Below are positions 17,915 to 26,864 of a stretch of DNA of 64,000 bases, one piece after another. The stretch is from Acidobacteria bacterium SCN 69-37. GTDB taxonomy: Bacteria; Acidobacteriota; Vicinamibacteria; Vicinamibacterales; SCN-69-37. Location: positions 180,418-244,417 of the forward strand of contig MEDJ01000022.1 in the NCBI GenBank assembly GCA_001724025.1, given 5' to 3'. Every line of letters begins with the position of its first letter. Position 1 is the first letter of the stretch. The notes beneath the pieces are model-generated. The model was not told where the DNA came from. It worked only from the letters and a program-made list of their open reading frames with translations, and ran no database searches. The translations under genes and the position numbers were made by a program.

Positions 17915-18904
17915 TTACGAGGAGATAGACCGGAGCCGGGACGGAAACTCATCGGGCGCCAGGTCCAGCGGCAGCCCGAACCGCGGGAAGAGCGTTTCGA
18001 CGTCGAGGAACGCATTCCACGCCCCGATGCGACCACCGGCACCCTCGAGCACGATGAGTGCCCAGGCGCGATGGCCCGCGTCACCACCGAGTGGCCGATA
18101 CTGCGCGAACGCCAGCGACCCGTTCGCGGCCACGCGGAATACGCGCGAACCGCGGCACCCGGCGCCGCGCCCGCGCAGCCAGTTCCGAATCGCGCCCGAC
18201 CCCTGGAGCCAGAGCGTATACGGCGGCATCGACAGCGTGGCGTCTTCACGCATCAGCGCCACGAGCGCGTCGACATCGTAGCGATGGAATGCGTCGAGGT
18301 ACTTCTCGACGAGCACCTCCGCGTCAGCCGTCAACGCGTCGTCAGCCGTGGCCGTGGCGCGGCTGGCCAGCGTCGCGCGTCCCCGTTGCAGCGCGCTGTT
18401 GACGGCCGGCACCGAGGTCTCCAGGCACTCGGCAATCTCGGCAGCCTTCCAGCCGAGGACATCGGCCAGCAGCAGCGCCACGCGCTGCCGCGCGGGCAGG
18501 TGCTGGAGCGCGGCGACGAACGCCAGCCGCACACTCTGGCGGAGCATCGCCTGCTCGAGCGGATCGGCGTCAGTGGGGACCACGAGCGCATCGGGCACCG
18601 GCTCGAGCCAGTGCGTCCGCGGCCGCTCCTCGAGCGCATCATCCACGGTGCCGGCCGGGCCCTCCTCGAGCGGGCGCCCCCGCCGGCCGCGCGCCGCGAC
18701 AGCGTCGAGGCAGACGTTCGTCGCAATGCGATAGAGCCACGTGCGCAGCGACGATCGTCCCTCGAACCGATCGCGGCTGCGCCAGGCCCGGACGAGCGTC
18801 TCCTGGACCGCATCTTCCGCGTCGGCCACCGATCCCAGCACGCGATAGCAGTGGCCGGTCAGGGCAGGACGATGGCACTCGAGCTCGTCGATGTCGACAT
18901 CCAT
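17915..18904 (-). CDS. Sigma-70 family factor with C-terminal SnoaL-like domain
   Basis: This 329-residue protein is of the SigG/TIGR02960-like type. Region 2 ([20 protein letters not shown]) is at the N-terminus, region 4 ([20 protein letters not shown]) near residues 145-190, and a SnoaL-type domain follows from about 205. A WLEP-containing linker joins the sigma regions. In related families the C-terminal domain stands in for an anti-sigma factor. ATG 18904 is chosen; an upstream in-frame ATG at 18940 would nearly touch the divergent DUF2461 start. It shares a unit with the VOC gene. Confidence 0.84.
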   Translation of the reverse strand: MDVDIDELECHRPALTGHCYRVLGSVADAEDAVQETLVRAWRSRDRFEGRSSLRTWLYRIATNVCLDAVAARGRRGRPLEEGPAGTVDDALEERPRTHWLEPVPDALVVPTDADPLEQAMLRQSVRLAFVAALQHLPARQRVALLLADVLGWKAAEIAECLETSVPAVNSALQRGRATLASRATATADDALTADAEVLVEKYLDAFHRYDVDALVALMREDATLSMPPYTLWLQGSGAIRNWLRGRGAGCRGSRVFRVAANGSLAFAQYRPLGGDAGHRAWALIVLEGAGGRIGAWNAFLDVETLFPRFGLPLDLAPDEFPSRLRSISS

Positions 18905-18942
18905 CCGCTCCTGATACCATCCGCGGCGAGGGATGGTCAAAC

Positions 18943-19620
18943 ATGTCCGCGTACTTCACCCCGGCGCTCTTCTCGTTCCTCGAGCGCCTCTCGACTCATA
19001 ACTCACGGGACTGGTTCGAGGCGAACCGCGATCGATTCGAGCAGGACGTCCAGCAGCCGATGCTGCGCTTCATCGACGATCTCCGCCCGCGACTCGCATC
19101 GGTGAACCGATCGTTCGTCGCCGATCCGCGGAAGAGTGGCGGATCGATGTTCCGCATCTACAGGGACACGCGCTTCTCGGCCGACAAGTCGCCATACAAG
19201 ACGCACGTGGCCGCCCGCTTCCTGCACCGCGCACAGCCGAAGGGCGCGCAGGGGCCATCGTTCTACCTGCACCTCGAGCCCGGCGACTCGTTCGGCGGCG
19301 GCGGCATCTATCACCCGGATCCTTCGCTCCTGACGCGCATCCGCCGCACGATGATCGAGGACGCCAGGCGCTGGCGGGCCGTGAAGCGCGCGGGCCTCAC
19401 GATCGAAGGCGCCATGCTCAAGCGCGTGCCGCTGGGATTCGATACCGCGCACCCGTTTGCCGAGGATCTGCGCCGCAGGGACCTGTACGTCGTCGATCCG
19501 TTCAGTGACGAGGACGTGTGTGCCTGTGACTTCATGGACCGGTACATCGACACCTGTACACGCGTCTCACCGCTCGTGGCATTCGTGGTGAAGGCGGCGG
19601 GCATGAAGACCGACGAGTGA
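18943..19620 (+). CDS. DUF2461 (TIGR02453) family protein
   Basis: This 225-residue protein of unknown function is recognised by [20 protein letters not shown] at the N-terminus, [18 protein letters not shown] near residue 70, and GGGIYHPDP near 125. The family is widespread and its biochemical role is not established. It is divergent from the sigma factor gene. Confidence 0.88.
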   Translation: MSAYFTPALFSFLERLSTHNSRDWFEANRDRFEQDVQQPMLRFIDDLRPRLASVNRSFVADPRKSGGSMFRIYRDTRFSADKSPYKTHVAARFLHRAQPKGAQGPSFYLHLEPGDSFGGGGIYHPDPSLLTRIRRTMIEDARRWRAVKRAGLTIEGAMLKRVPLGFDTAHPFAEDLRRRDLYVVDPFSDEDVCACDFMDRYIDTCTRVSPLVAFVVKAAGMKTDE

Positions 19621-19725
19621 TGATCACGACGCGGCGGCGCTCCGACCACAGGACGCGCCGTGCCAGGGCGCTGCAGGCGTGAAGTATGATTGCCGCCGGT
19701 GTCCTCCCGATCGAATCAGACGGAC

Positions 19726-21114
19726 ATGACGGAGCGGCCCCGGGTGCTCTGCGTGGAAGACGACGACGGGCTCCGGTCGTTGATGCTCGACATCGCGCTC
19801 GACAGCGGCTTCGAGGCCTCGGCTGCCGCGACAGCCGAAGCCGCCCTGGTCTGCGCGGCCGATACACGCGTCGATGTGCTGGTGACCGACGTGCTGTTGC
19901 CGGCCATGTCGGGGATCGATCTGATGACCCGCATGCGCTCGCTGCACCCAGGGCTGTCGGTCATCGTCATTTCCGGTCAGGCAACCGTCGACATGGCCGT
20001 CACCGCGATGAAGCGCGGCGCGCTCGACTTTCTCACCAAGCCGTTCAGTCCCCAGGGGCTTCGGACGCTGCTGCGCCTCGCCGCGGCGCGGTCCCCGGCT
20101 GTCGGTGCCGCCGTCGACGCACCGGCCCCTCCCATCCTCGGAGATTCGGTCGCGATGCAGGAGGTGCTCGATCAAATCGATCGGATCGCGCCGTTCAGCA
20201 CGTCCGTCCTGATCGCGGGCGAGACCGGGACGGGCAAGGAACTGGTGGCGCAGCGGCTGCACGCGCACAGTCCGCGCGCCTCGAAGTCCTTCGTGGCCCT
20301 CAACTGCGCCGCGGTTCCCGAACAACTACTCGAGGACGAACTGTTCGGTCACGTGCGCGGGGCGTTCACCGGCGCCCAGGACGCACGAACGGGCCGCTTC
20401 GAACAGGCGCACGAGGGCACGCTGTTCCTCGACGAGATCGGCGACATGAGCCTGCCGCTGCAGGCCAAGCTGCTGCGGGTGCTCCAGGCGCGCCAGTTCG
20501 AGCGCCTCGGGTCGAACCGGACGATACACGTGGACGTCCGCGTCGTGGCGGCGACGAGTGCGGACCTCGAGGACCGCATCCGCACCGGAACGTTCCGCGC
20601 CGATCTGTACTACCGTCTCAACGTGATCCGCCTGGTGCTGCCGCCGCTGCGGGCCAGAGGAGACGACATCAGCCTGCTCGCGCAGGCGCTGCTCGACGCC
20701 TCGTGTACCGAACTCGGCCTGCCGCACAAACAACTCGCACCAGCGACGCTGGCGGTCCTGATGCGATACGGCTGGCCGGGCAATGTCCGTCAACTGCGCA
20801 ACGCGATGGAACGGGCCGCCGCACTCACCGGCAGTGCCACCGTCGTCCTGCCCGACGATCTGCCCGTGGAGATCACGCATGGTCCCCGGCACGGACCGAC
20901 CGACACCGTCCACGCCCCGGCACCAGCCGCGACCCGTCCCCCGTCCGCCGAGTCGATGCCCCTCGATGATGTGCTGCGAGACGTGGAGCGACGCCTGCTG
21001 CTCGACGCCCTCGAGAAGACAGGCGGCAACAAGGTGCAGGCTGCCAGGCTGCTCGGCGTGAAGCGCACGACATTTGCCGCTCGCCTGCGCCGCGCGCGGC
21101 GCTCCGACAAATAG
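19726..21114 (+). CDS. NtrC-type sigma54-dependent response regulator
   Basis: This 462-residue regulator has an N-terminal receiver (acidic CVEDDD, phospho-Asp in VLVTDVLLP near residue 55, Lys in TKPFSP). An AAA+ sigma54-activation domain has Walker A GETGTGKE, the GAFTGA loop and Walker B TLFLDEIGDM. A Fis-type helix-turn-helix is at the C-terminus (GGNKVQAARLLGVKRTTFAA). Possible GTG and TTG starts lie 27 and 36 bases upstream; ATG 19726 fits the receiver best. It is convergent with a hybrid kinase 65 bases away, its probable partner. Targets are unknown. Confidence 0.92.
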   Translation: MTERPRVLCVEDDDGLRSLMLDIALDSGFEASAAATAEAALVCAADTRVDVLVTDVLLPAMSGIDLMTRMRSLHPGLSVIVISGQATVDMAVTAMKRGALDFLTKPFSPQGLRTLLRLAAARSPAVGAAVDAPAPPILGDSVAMQEVLDQIDRIAPFSTSVLIAGETGTGKELVAQRLHAHSPRASKSFVALNCAAVPEQLLEDELFGHVRGAFTGAQDARTGRFEQAHEGTLFLDEIGDMSLPLQAKLLRVLQARQFERLGSNRTIHVDVRVVAATSADLEDRIRTGTFRADLYYRLNVIRLVLPPLRARGDDISLLAQALLDASCTELGLPHKQLAPATLAVLMRYGWPGNVRQLRNAMERAAALTGSATVVLPDDLPVEITHGPRHGPTDTVHAPAPAATRPPSAESMPLDDVLRDVERRLLLDALEKTGGNKVQAARLLGVKRTTFAARLRRARRSDK

Positions 21115-21179
21115 GCACGACCGGCATCGAGGCGGGTGCCCGTGCTCCGACATGCTGCCCGCACGTCGACGGCGCTGCG

Positions 21180-23411
21180 TCAGTGCCCCGTGCCGTTCGG
21201 CGTGCCGCGCCGGCCGATCGCCGCGTGGACGGCCACGACGAGATCGCGCGGGGAGAACGGCTTGTGCATCAACGCCCTGTCGGGCCCGAGTGGGCGCGCG
21301 TCCAGTGAGTTGGCCTCGTATCCCGAGATGAACAGACACGGCAGGCCCGGCCGAACCGTCGTGAGGACGTCCGCCAGTTCCGGACCACTCATCTCCGGCA
21401 TGACGACGTCGCTGAGGAGCAGGTCGATCGGCCCGTCGAATGTCCGGGCCACTTCAACGGCCTGCAACGGCGACGCGGCGGCCAGGACGACATACCCGTG
21501 GCGCCGAAGCACGTCCCGGCCCAACTCCAGGATGGCGGGCTCGTCTTCGACCATCAGCACGATACGCCCGTCCCCCGATGCGTCTGCGGCGGTCACGCCG
21601 GTATCCGGAACGGGTTCGGGATCTGGATCGGCAGCTGGTCCGTCGACGGCCGGCAGCAGCAGGAAGAATGTCGAGCCGCATCCAGGCTGGCTCTCGAGGA
21701 GCACGAAGCCGCCCGCCTGGCGAGCCACGCCGAATACGGTGGCGAGTCCGAGACCGGTCCCCTCGCCCTGGCGCTTCGTCGTGAAGAAGGGCTCGAAGAT
21801 CCGGTCGCGGATCTCTCGCGGCACCCCATGCCCGGTGTCGGTGACGGCGAGGACGGCGAACATCCCGGTCTCGGCGCATGACGCGAAGCGCGGATCGGTC
21901 GACGGCAGCGTGACGATGCCCGTCTCGATCGTCACGTCGCCCGAGCCGCGAATGGCGTCGCGCGCGTTGACGCACAGGTTCGCCAGGCACTGCCCGACCT
22001 GGTTGGGATCGATCGACACGGGTGGCACGCCGGCGCCCGGCCGCCAGATCAGGCGGATGTGCTCGCCGATCAGGCGCCTCACCAGCGCGATCGTGCTGTC
22101 GATCGTGGCATTCAGATCGAGGATCCTGGGCTCGACGGCCTGCTGGCGCGCAAAGGTCAGCAACTGCTTCGTGAGTGCGGCCGACTGGCGGCCGGCCTTG
22201 GCAATCGCCTCGATGCCCGACCTGGCGCGCGGGGGGAGATCCGGCGTGCCCATGGCGAGTTCGGCGTAGCCCAGGATGACGGTGAGCGTGTTGTTGAAGT
22301 CATGCGCGATCCCTCCGGCGAGCCGGCCGACCGCCTCGAGTTTCCACGCCTGCTGCAACTGGACTTCGAGCGCCATGCGACGTTCGCCCTCGCGTCGCTG
22401 CTCGGTGACGTCGTGGAAGACGAAGACGGTGGGGCCGCCCGACGTCCCCGGTGCGTGAACCCTCGCCTCGATGGGGAACGTCGCTCCGTCGTGGCGGACG
22501 GCGGTCGCCTCGATCAGGCCGACGAATCCGTTCGCGATCCGTTGCGCCACCTGATCGCGCGCGGACGGATCGAACTGGTCCCATATCGACGCGCCCACGA
22601 GATCGGCTGGCGTGCACCCGAGCATCGCGGCCGCCTGATCGTTGACCTCCTCGATTCGCCCGCTTCGGGAAAAGACGATCCCTTCGGAACTGGCAGACGC
22701 GAGCCGGCGGAACCGCTGCTCCCGCTCGCGATCCGCAGCCACGCTCTGTTCGATGATGTCGAGCATGTGGTTGAACGATTGCGCCAGCGTGCCGATCTCG
22801 TCGGGCTGGCCGATCGGAGCACGGACGGAATGGTCGTCGCCGTCGACGATGCGTGTCGTGGTGCCGATGAGCGTCGACAGCGGGTCGATCACGTCCCGCC
22901 GCACGCGCAGAATCAGCGCGGCACCGAAAATCAGGATGGCCGCTGACGCCACGGCCGCGGCCAGACCGTAGCTGGCGAGATGTGCGGAGAACGGCGCGGG
23001 CGGCGTGAAGAGATAGAGCGATCCGAAGCCGGCATCCGACGGACCGATGGTCGCCCATGCGCCAACGCCTCCGTCAACGAACACCGCCCCGTCAGCCGCC
23101 TCGCCTCGATGCGTCGGCCCGTCATCCCCCCGACCGCTGAAGACGCGCCGGCCCCCTGCATCATAGAGGCCGATCCACACCTCTCCGTCGCCGGCGTCAG
23201 TCAGGCGATCGACGAACGCGGTCGCTGCCCCACGGGCATCGGCGGCCACCAGCGGCTCGAGGACCCTCGCGTAGCGCGCCGCCCGTGCAGCCACGCGCGT
23301 GGTTTCGTGTGCACGGTACGCCCAGGATTCATAGACGAAGACCGCCGCCGTGACGATGGCAGCCGTCACGACGGCCGCCAGCACGACCAGCGTCGTCAGC
23401 CGTCGGCGCAT
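21180..23411 (-). CDS. Hybrid sensor histidine kinase with C-terminal receiver
   Basis: This 743-residue membrane kinase has two transmembrane segments (about residues 5-30 and 147-168) enclosing a periplasmic sensor domain. It is followed by HAMP, a PAS domain (about 240-350), a HisKA domain with the phospho-His in GGIAHDFNNTL, an HATPase domain (N box NLCVNARDA, G boxes DTGHGVP and GEGTGLGL), and a receiver with DLLLSDVVMPEMSGPE and a Lys in KPFSP. The convergent NtrC-type regulator is the likely cognate partner, although the C-terminal receiver suggests a phosphorelay or internal control. Confidence 0.92.
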   Translation of the reverse strand: MRRRLTTLVVLAAVVTAAIVTAAVFVYESWAYRAHETTRVAARAARYARVLEPLVAADARGAATAFVDRLTDAGDGEVWIGLYDAGGRRVFSGRGDDGPTHRGEAADGAVFVDGGVGAWATIGPSDAGFGSLYLFTPPAPFSAHLASYGLAAAVASAAILIFGAALILRVRRDVIDPLSTLIGTTTRIVDGDDHSVRAPIGQPDEIGTLAQSFNHMLDIIEQSVAADREREQRFRRLASASSEGIVFSRSGRIEEVNDQAAAMLGCTPADLVGASIWDQFDPSARDQVAQRIANGFVGLIEATAVRHDGATFPIEARVHAPGTSGGPTVFVFHDVTEQRREGERRMALEVQLQQAWKLEAVGRLAGGIAHDFNNTLTVILGYAELAMGTPDLPPRARSGIEAIAKAGRQSAALTKQLLTFARQQAVEPRILDLNATIDSTIALVRRLIGEHIRLIWRPGAGVPPVSIDPNQVGQCLANLCVNARDAIRGSGDVTIETGIVTLPSTDPRFASCAETGMFAVLAVTDTGHGVPREIRDRIFEPFFTTKRQGEGTGLGLATVFGVARQAGGFVLLESQPGCGSTFFLLLPAVDGPAADPDPEPVPDTGVTAADASGDGRIVLMVEDEPAILELGRDVLRRHGYVVLAAASPLQAVEVARTFDGPIDLLLSDVVMPEMSGPELADVLTTVRPGLPCLFISGYEANSLDARPLGPDRALMHKPFSPRDLVVAVHAAIGRRGTPNGTGH

Positions 23412-23622
23412 GTCACTGGGTCGAGTCCGGGATGGAACAGCGTGCCCGACGCATCCGACGCCAGCCTCCGATCGACAGGAATCGACAGGAGGCGGCTCTC
23501 GGCCGCCATGGAACGGAACGGATCGGGCCGGTCGCCGCCGACGCGACGGCAGCCGGGAGGAGCAACAGACGCATGGCCGGACGAACGATGAGGTCGAACT
23601 CTAGCACGGCCCGTCGGCGCAA

Positions 23623-24450
23623 TCACGCGCCCGCTTCGTGCAGCCTCAACGGAGACGAAGTGTCGGACACGTCGGTCCAGGTGTCCGGCACATCTGGCGC
23701 GTCGTTGCCCGCCCCCGGCCGCGGCGTCTGCTGGAGCCGCACGATCAACTCCTGCTGCGAGTGCACGCCGAGTTGCTGGAAGATCCGCTTGAGGTGATTG
23801 CGAACCGTCTGCGGACTGATGCGGAGCTGTCGCGCGATGCCTGGCACGCGCACGTGCGCGAACAGCAGACGGACGACCTCCTGCTCACGGGGGCGCAGCA
23901 TCGCGAGCATGGGGCCGACCGGAGCGGACGTCGGCCGATCGAGCGTCAAGAGTCCCGTTGCAGCGACCACGCCTGCAATCTGCCGCAGGGCCCGCGCCAG
24001 ATCCGTGGCAGCCGGCGTGGCCGGCGACGCGTCCTGCACCCGGACGAGCCGCGCACGCTGCAGCATCACCCGGAGCGTGGCCTGCAACTGTTCGATGCGA
24101 ATCGGCTTGCAGAGCAGCGCGCCATCCTCGATTGCCGCGACGGCGTCGAGGTGCTGCGGAGCCAGCCGCCCGGACGTAAACACGACGCCGCTGCCGTACT
24201 TGCGGCGACAGGTACGGGCGATTGACGGCCCGACAGCCGTGCCGTCCAGCTCGACGCACGTCACGATCACCGTTGGCGGCATCATCCGCGCCGCCTCGAG
24301 GGCATCACTGCGATTGCGCGCATAGCGGACGGCAACCCCGAGGTCGCGGACGGCGTACATGGTCATGTCCCGCATCTGCACATCGGCGTCGACGACGAGG
24401 ACGGCCTGACCTGGAGAGGGGTGAAGAGGCACGCGATCGGGCCATAGCAA
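23623..24450 (-). CDS. LuxR-type regulator with atypical receiver
   Basis: This is a 275-residue two-domain regulator. The N-terminal domain follows the receiver fold (VLVVDADVQMRDMTM, then VIVTCVELDG, then LLCKPI), but the position expected for the phosphorylated Asp carries Cys in VTCVEL. The acidic pocket residue and the conserved Lys remain. The C-terminal LuxR helix-turn-helix is LRPREQEVVRLLFAHVRVPG then ISPQTVRNHLKRIFQQLGVH. The TTG start at 24450 is chosen because GAGGGG lies eight bases upstream; GTG 24432 is an alternative and a longer reading to 24717 looks noncoding. It is divergent from the pilus operon and may control it. Confidence 0.8.
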   Translation of the reverse strand: MLWPDRVPLHPSPGQAVLVVDADVQMRDMTMYAVRDLGVAVRYARNRSDALEAARMMPPTVIVTCVELDGTAVGPSIARTCRRKYGSGVVFTSGRLAPQHLDAVAAIEDGALLCKPIRIEQLQATLRVMLQRARLVRVQDASPATPAATDLARALRQIAGVVAATGLLTLDRPTSAPVGPMLAMLRPREQEVVRLLFAHVRVPGIARQLRISPQTVRNHLKRIFQQLGVHSQQELIVRLQQTPRPGAGNDAPDVPDTWTDVSDTSSPLRLHEAGA

Positions 24451-24935
24451 GAGTCGTTCCCCTCGTCGCTCGGAAACGATCGCCTCGTCCGGCCCGATAA
24501 CGCTGCGGAAGCACGCACGACCGCCCGTCGCGCATTTCGAACGGTGACACGATCCGGCCATCGACGTGCCGAACGCATGGCACCGCCAGCCAGTTTCCGG
24601 CCAGCTCGTCGTGTCCGCACGACGTCGCGTCCGCGCCGCGCCACGTGACCCGTGCGGGCGGCGTTCCGCGACGCGCCGGGCCTGAATAGGCCAACCCACT
24701 GGCTCGAACCTGGTCATTCCGAAGGGGCCATACGTGTATTACACAGACAGCTATGTCACAGGGCCGACCCGCGTCGGTTTGCCGACGACAGCCCGGCCAT
24801 GGTCGGGTCACCACGATTCGTGAATTCGTCATCGATCCGGCCTGTTCGCATCGGGTACGCGCTTTGCCGATCGCAGGCCGTGAGCGCGTGACGGCCCCGG
24901 CCGCTGCCGGGAACCGCGCGCATGGAGAAGCGATC
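24451..24935. other. Divergent intergenic region, regulator to pilus operon
   Basis: About 485 bases separate the LuxR-type gene from the first pilin gene. No convincing coding sequence is seen. An 11-base palindrome lies near the middle (separate entry). The length suggests a complex control region. Confidence 0.4.
24734..24744. promoter_or_regulatory. Operator-like palindrome before pilus operon
   Basis: GTGTATTACAC is a perfect GTGTA-N-TACAC palindrome in the region between the LuxR-type regulator and the pilus genes. LuxR-type proteins often bind such dyads; assignment is inference. Confidence 0.35.
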
Positions 24936-25493
24936 ATGAAACGGATGATGTGGATGGCCCTGGCCGCGGTGCTGCTGCCCTCGGCCGCGCATGCACAAGG
25001 CACCCTGGACGGTACGCTCGGCGCGACGTTCGAGCTCACGTCCTCGTGTGTCATTTCCGGCGATTCGGCGACGACCGGCGCCAACTTCGGCAGTCTGGAC
25101 TTCGGCTCGAAACCGGCGACGTTCACCGGCATCGTCACGGCCCAGGCCACGGGTGGCGCCGGCGGCCCGGGGCCGACGCAGATCCTCTGCTCGCCTGACG
25201 TCACGTCGATTGCGGTGGCGGTCAGTGCCGGTGCGCACGCGGGCGAGGGCTCGACCATCGGGGCGGGGTCACGCGCGCTGGCCCAATCGACGTCCTACAT
25301 TCCGTACGACGTTTACGCCGACGCGGGGCACGCCACGGTGTACCCCTCGAATGGGACGCCGGTCGCCGTCACCGTCCCGTCGCCGGGGACGGCATTCGCG
25401 CTGCCGGTCTACGGCCGGATCGACAAGACGAGCCCTGTCGCCGTCGCCGTCGGCACCTATGCCGACACGCTCACGGTCACGATCGAGTTCTGA
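24936..25493 (+). CDS. Spore-coat-U-domain pilin (archaic chaperone-usher)
   Basis: This 185-residue secreted pilin has a signal peptide (MKRMMWMALAAVLLPSAAHA). Its single SCPU domain begins with FELTSSCVISGDS and shows the two conserved cysteines, FGSLDFGS, YDVYADAGHA and the donor-type ending VGTYADTLTVTIEF. GGAGAAG lies eight bases before the ATG. It is the first gene of a Csu-like operon and is probably the major or a minor shaft subunit. Confidence 0.87.
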   Translation: MKRMMWMALAAVLLPSAAHAQGTLDGTLGATFELTSSCVISGDSATTGANFGSLDFGSKPATFTGIVTAQATGGAGGPGPTQILCSPDVTSIAVAVSAGAHAGEGSTIGAGSRALAQSTSYIPYDVYADAGHATVYPSNGTPVAVTVPSPGTAFALPVYGRIDKTSPVAVAVGTYADTLTVTIEF

Positions 25494-25505
25494 CGAGGTC
25501 CGCCC

Positions 25506-26021
25506 ATGCGACACGGGTGGTGGTTCCTGGCGCTGGCCGCCGGCCTCGGCACGAGCGCCGTTGTCGATGCCCAGTCGTTCGCGGTGTCGGCCGAACTCGT
25601 GGCCGGCTGCGTCGTTGGCGGCACGCACCAGACGTCCTCGCTCGCGTTCGGCACGCTCGACTTCGGCGTGCAGTCGGCCACCGACGCCACGCCGGCACAC
25701 GCCACCGCGGCTGGTGTGCCGTTCGGCGGCCTGGATCTGCAGTGCACGCCGGGCCTGGCGCTCACCGTGGCGGTGGATGCCGGCCGACACGCCAGCAGCG
25801 GCACGCGCCGACTGTCGACCGTCAACGGAGACACGGTGCCGTACGTGCTGTACGCCGACGCAGGCCGTCAGCAGCCGATTTCGATCGACGGCCGCGTCGA
25901 CGTCACGATTCCCGCCGGCGGCGTGCTCGATCTGCCGATTCACGCGGTCGCGTATCCGGCAGGCGCCGGCCAGCCGGCCGGCGTTTACGGCGATACGCTG
26001 GCCGTCACGGTGTCCTGGTAA
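25506..26021 (+). CDS. Spore-coat-U-domain pilin, second copy
   Basis: This 171-residue protein has a signal peptide and one SCPU domain. It shares with the preceding gene the features LAFGTLDFG, CTPGLALTVAVDAG, YVLYADAG and the end GVYGDTLAVTVSW. It lies 12 bases after the first pilin gene. Two adjacent pilins followed by chaperone and usher is the layout of CsuA/B-CsuA-type operons. Confidence 0.87.
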   Translation: MRHGWWFLALAAGLGTSAVVDAQSFAVSAELVAGCVVGGTHQTSSLAFGTLDFGVQSATDATPAHATAAGVPFGGLDLQCTPGLALTVAVDAGRHASSGTRRLSTVNGDTVPYVLYADAGRQQPISIDGRVDVTIPAGGVLDLPIHAVAYPAGAGQPAGVYGDTLAVTVSW

Positions 26022-26036
26022 CGGTGGAGATTTCTC

Positions 26037-26864
26037 GTGCACGGATATCGCGCTGTCGTCCTGTTCCTCGTCGCCGCACTGACCGCGGTTGCCCCCCTGC
26101 TGTCGGGCTCTGCACGGGCACAGTCAGGCACGTCTCTCGTCATCTGGCCGATCGATCCGTCCATCCCGAGCGGCCACCAGGCCACGGCGCTCTGGCTCGA
26201 AAACCGGGGCGATCGGCCGCTGACGCTGCAGGTCCGTGTCGTGGGGTGGACCACTGTCGACTTCGATGAGGTGTTCGTCGGAGAGCAGGAGGCGGTCATC
26301 GCGAGTCCGCCGATTGCCGAGGTGCCCGCCGGACAGAAGCAACTCGTCCGGCTCGTGCGCGTGGCGCCCGCGCCAGTTGGACGCGAACAGGCCTTCCGCG
26401 TGATTGTCGACGAACTGCCGCGCCCCGACCGACCGCAGACGCCGGCCACGCAGGTCGCGATCGGCGTAAGCCTGCGGCTGCGGTATTCGCTGCCACTGTT
26501 CGTCTATGGCCAGGGTCTGGTCGCCCGACGCGAGCCGGCAGCGGACGGACCGACCACCGTGCGGTCGGCAATGCCGGATCTGCATTGGCGGCTCGTCGCA
26601 GACGACGCTGCGACATGGCTGCACGTCCGGAATACCGGGAGCGGCCACGCCCGGCTCAGTCGCGTCCGGGTCAGGGCCGTCGGGGCCGACGCGGCCCTTT
26701 CGGCCGGCCTGCTCGGCTACGTGCTGCCCGATGCCGAACGGCGATGGCGGCTGCCCGAGGGATTCGTCGGCCAGAACGCCCTGCTCGTCGATGCTGACGT
26801 GAACGGCCGCGACGTCACCAGCGTGCCCGTCGCTCTCATGTCCCCGATCGCCGAACGACAGTGA
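26037..26864 (+). CDS. Periplasmic pilus chaperone
   Basis: This 275-residue PapD-like chaperone has a signal peptide (about 1-28) and two Ig-like domains. The N-terminal domain shows TALWLENRGDRPLTLQVRV and then PPIAEVPAGQKQLVRL, the typical chaperone strand pattern. It caps SCPU subunits and delivers them to the usher. The start is GTG. The stop overlaps the usher GTG by four bases (GTGA), indicating coupling. Confidence 0.87.
   Translation: MHGYRAVVLFLVAALTAVAPLLSGSARAQSGTSLVIWPIDPSIPSGHQATALWLENRGDRPLTLQVRVVGWTTVDFDEVFVGEQEAVIASPPIAEVPAGQKQLVRLVRVAPAPVGREQAFRVIVDELPRPDRPQTPATQVAIGVSLRLRYSLPLFVYGQGLVARREPAADGPTTVRSAMPDLHWRLVADDAATWLHVRNTGSGHARLSRVRVRAVGADAALSAGLLGYVLPDAERRWRLPEGFVGQNALLVDADVNGRDVTSVPVALMSPIAERQ

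Noticed and set aside
24451..24717. Extended N-terminus of the LuxR-type regulator
   Set aside because: The added residues are Arg-rich and without domain, and a better ribosome-binding site lies before TTG 24450.
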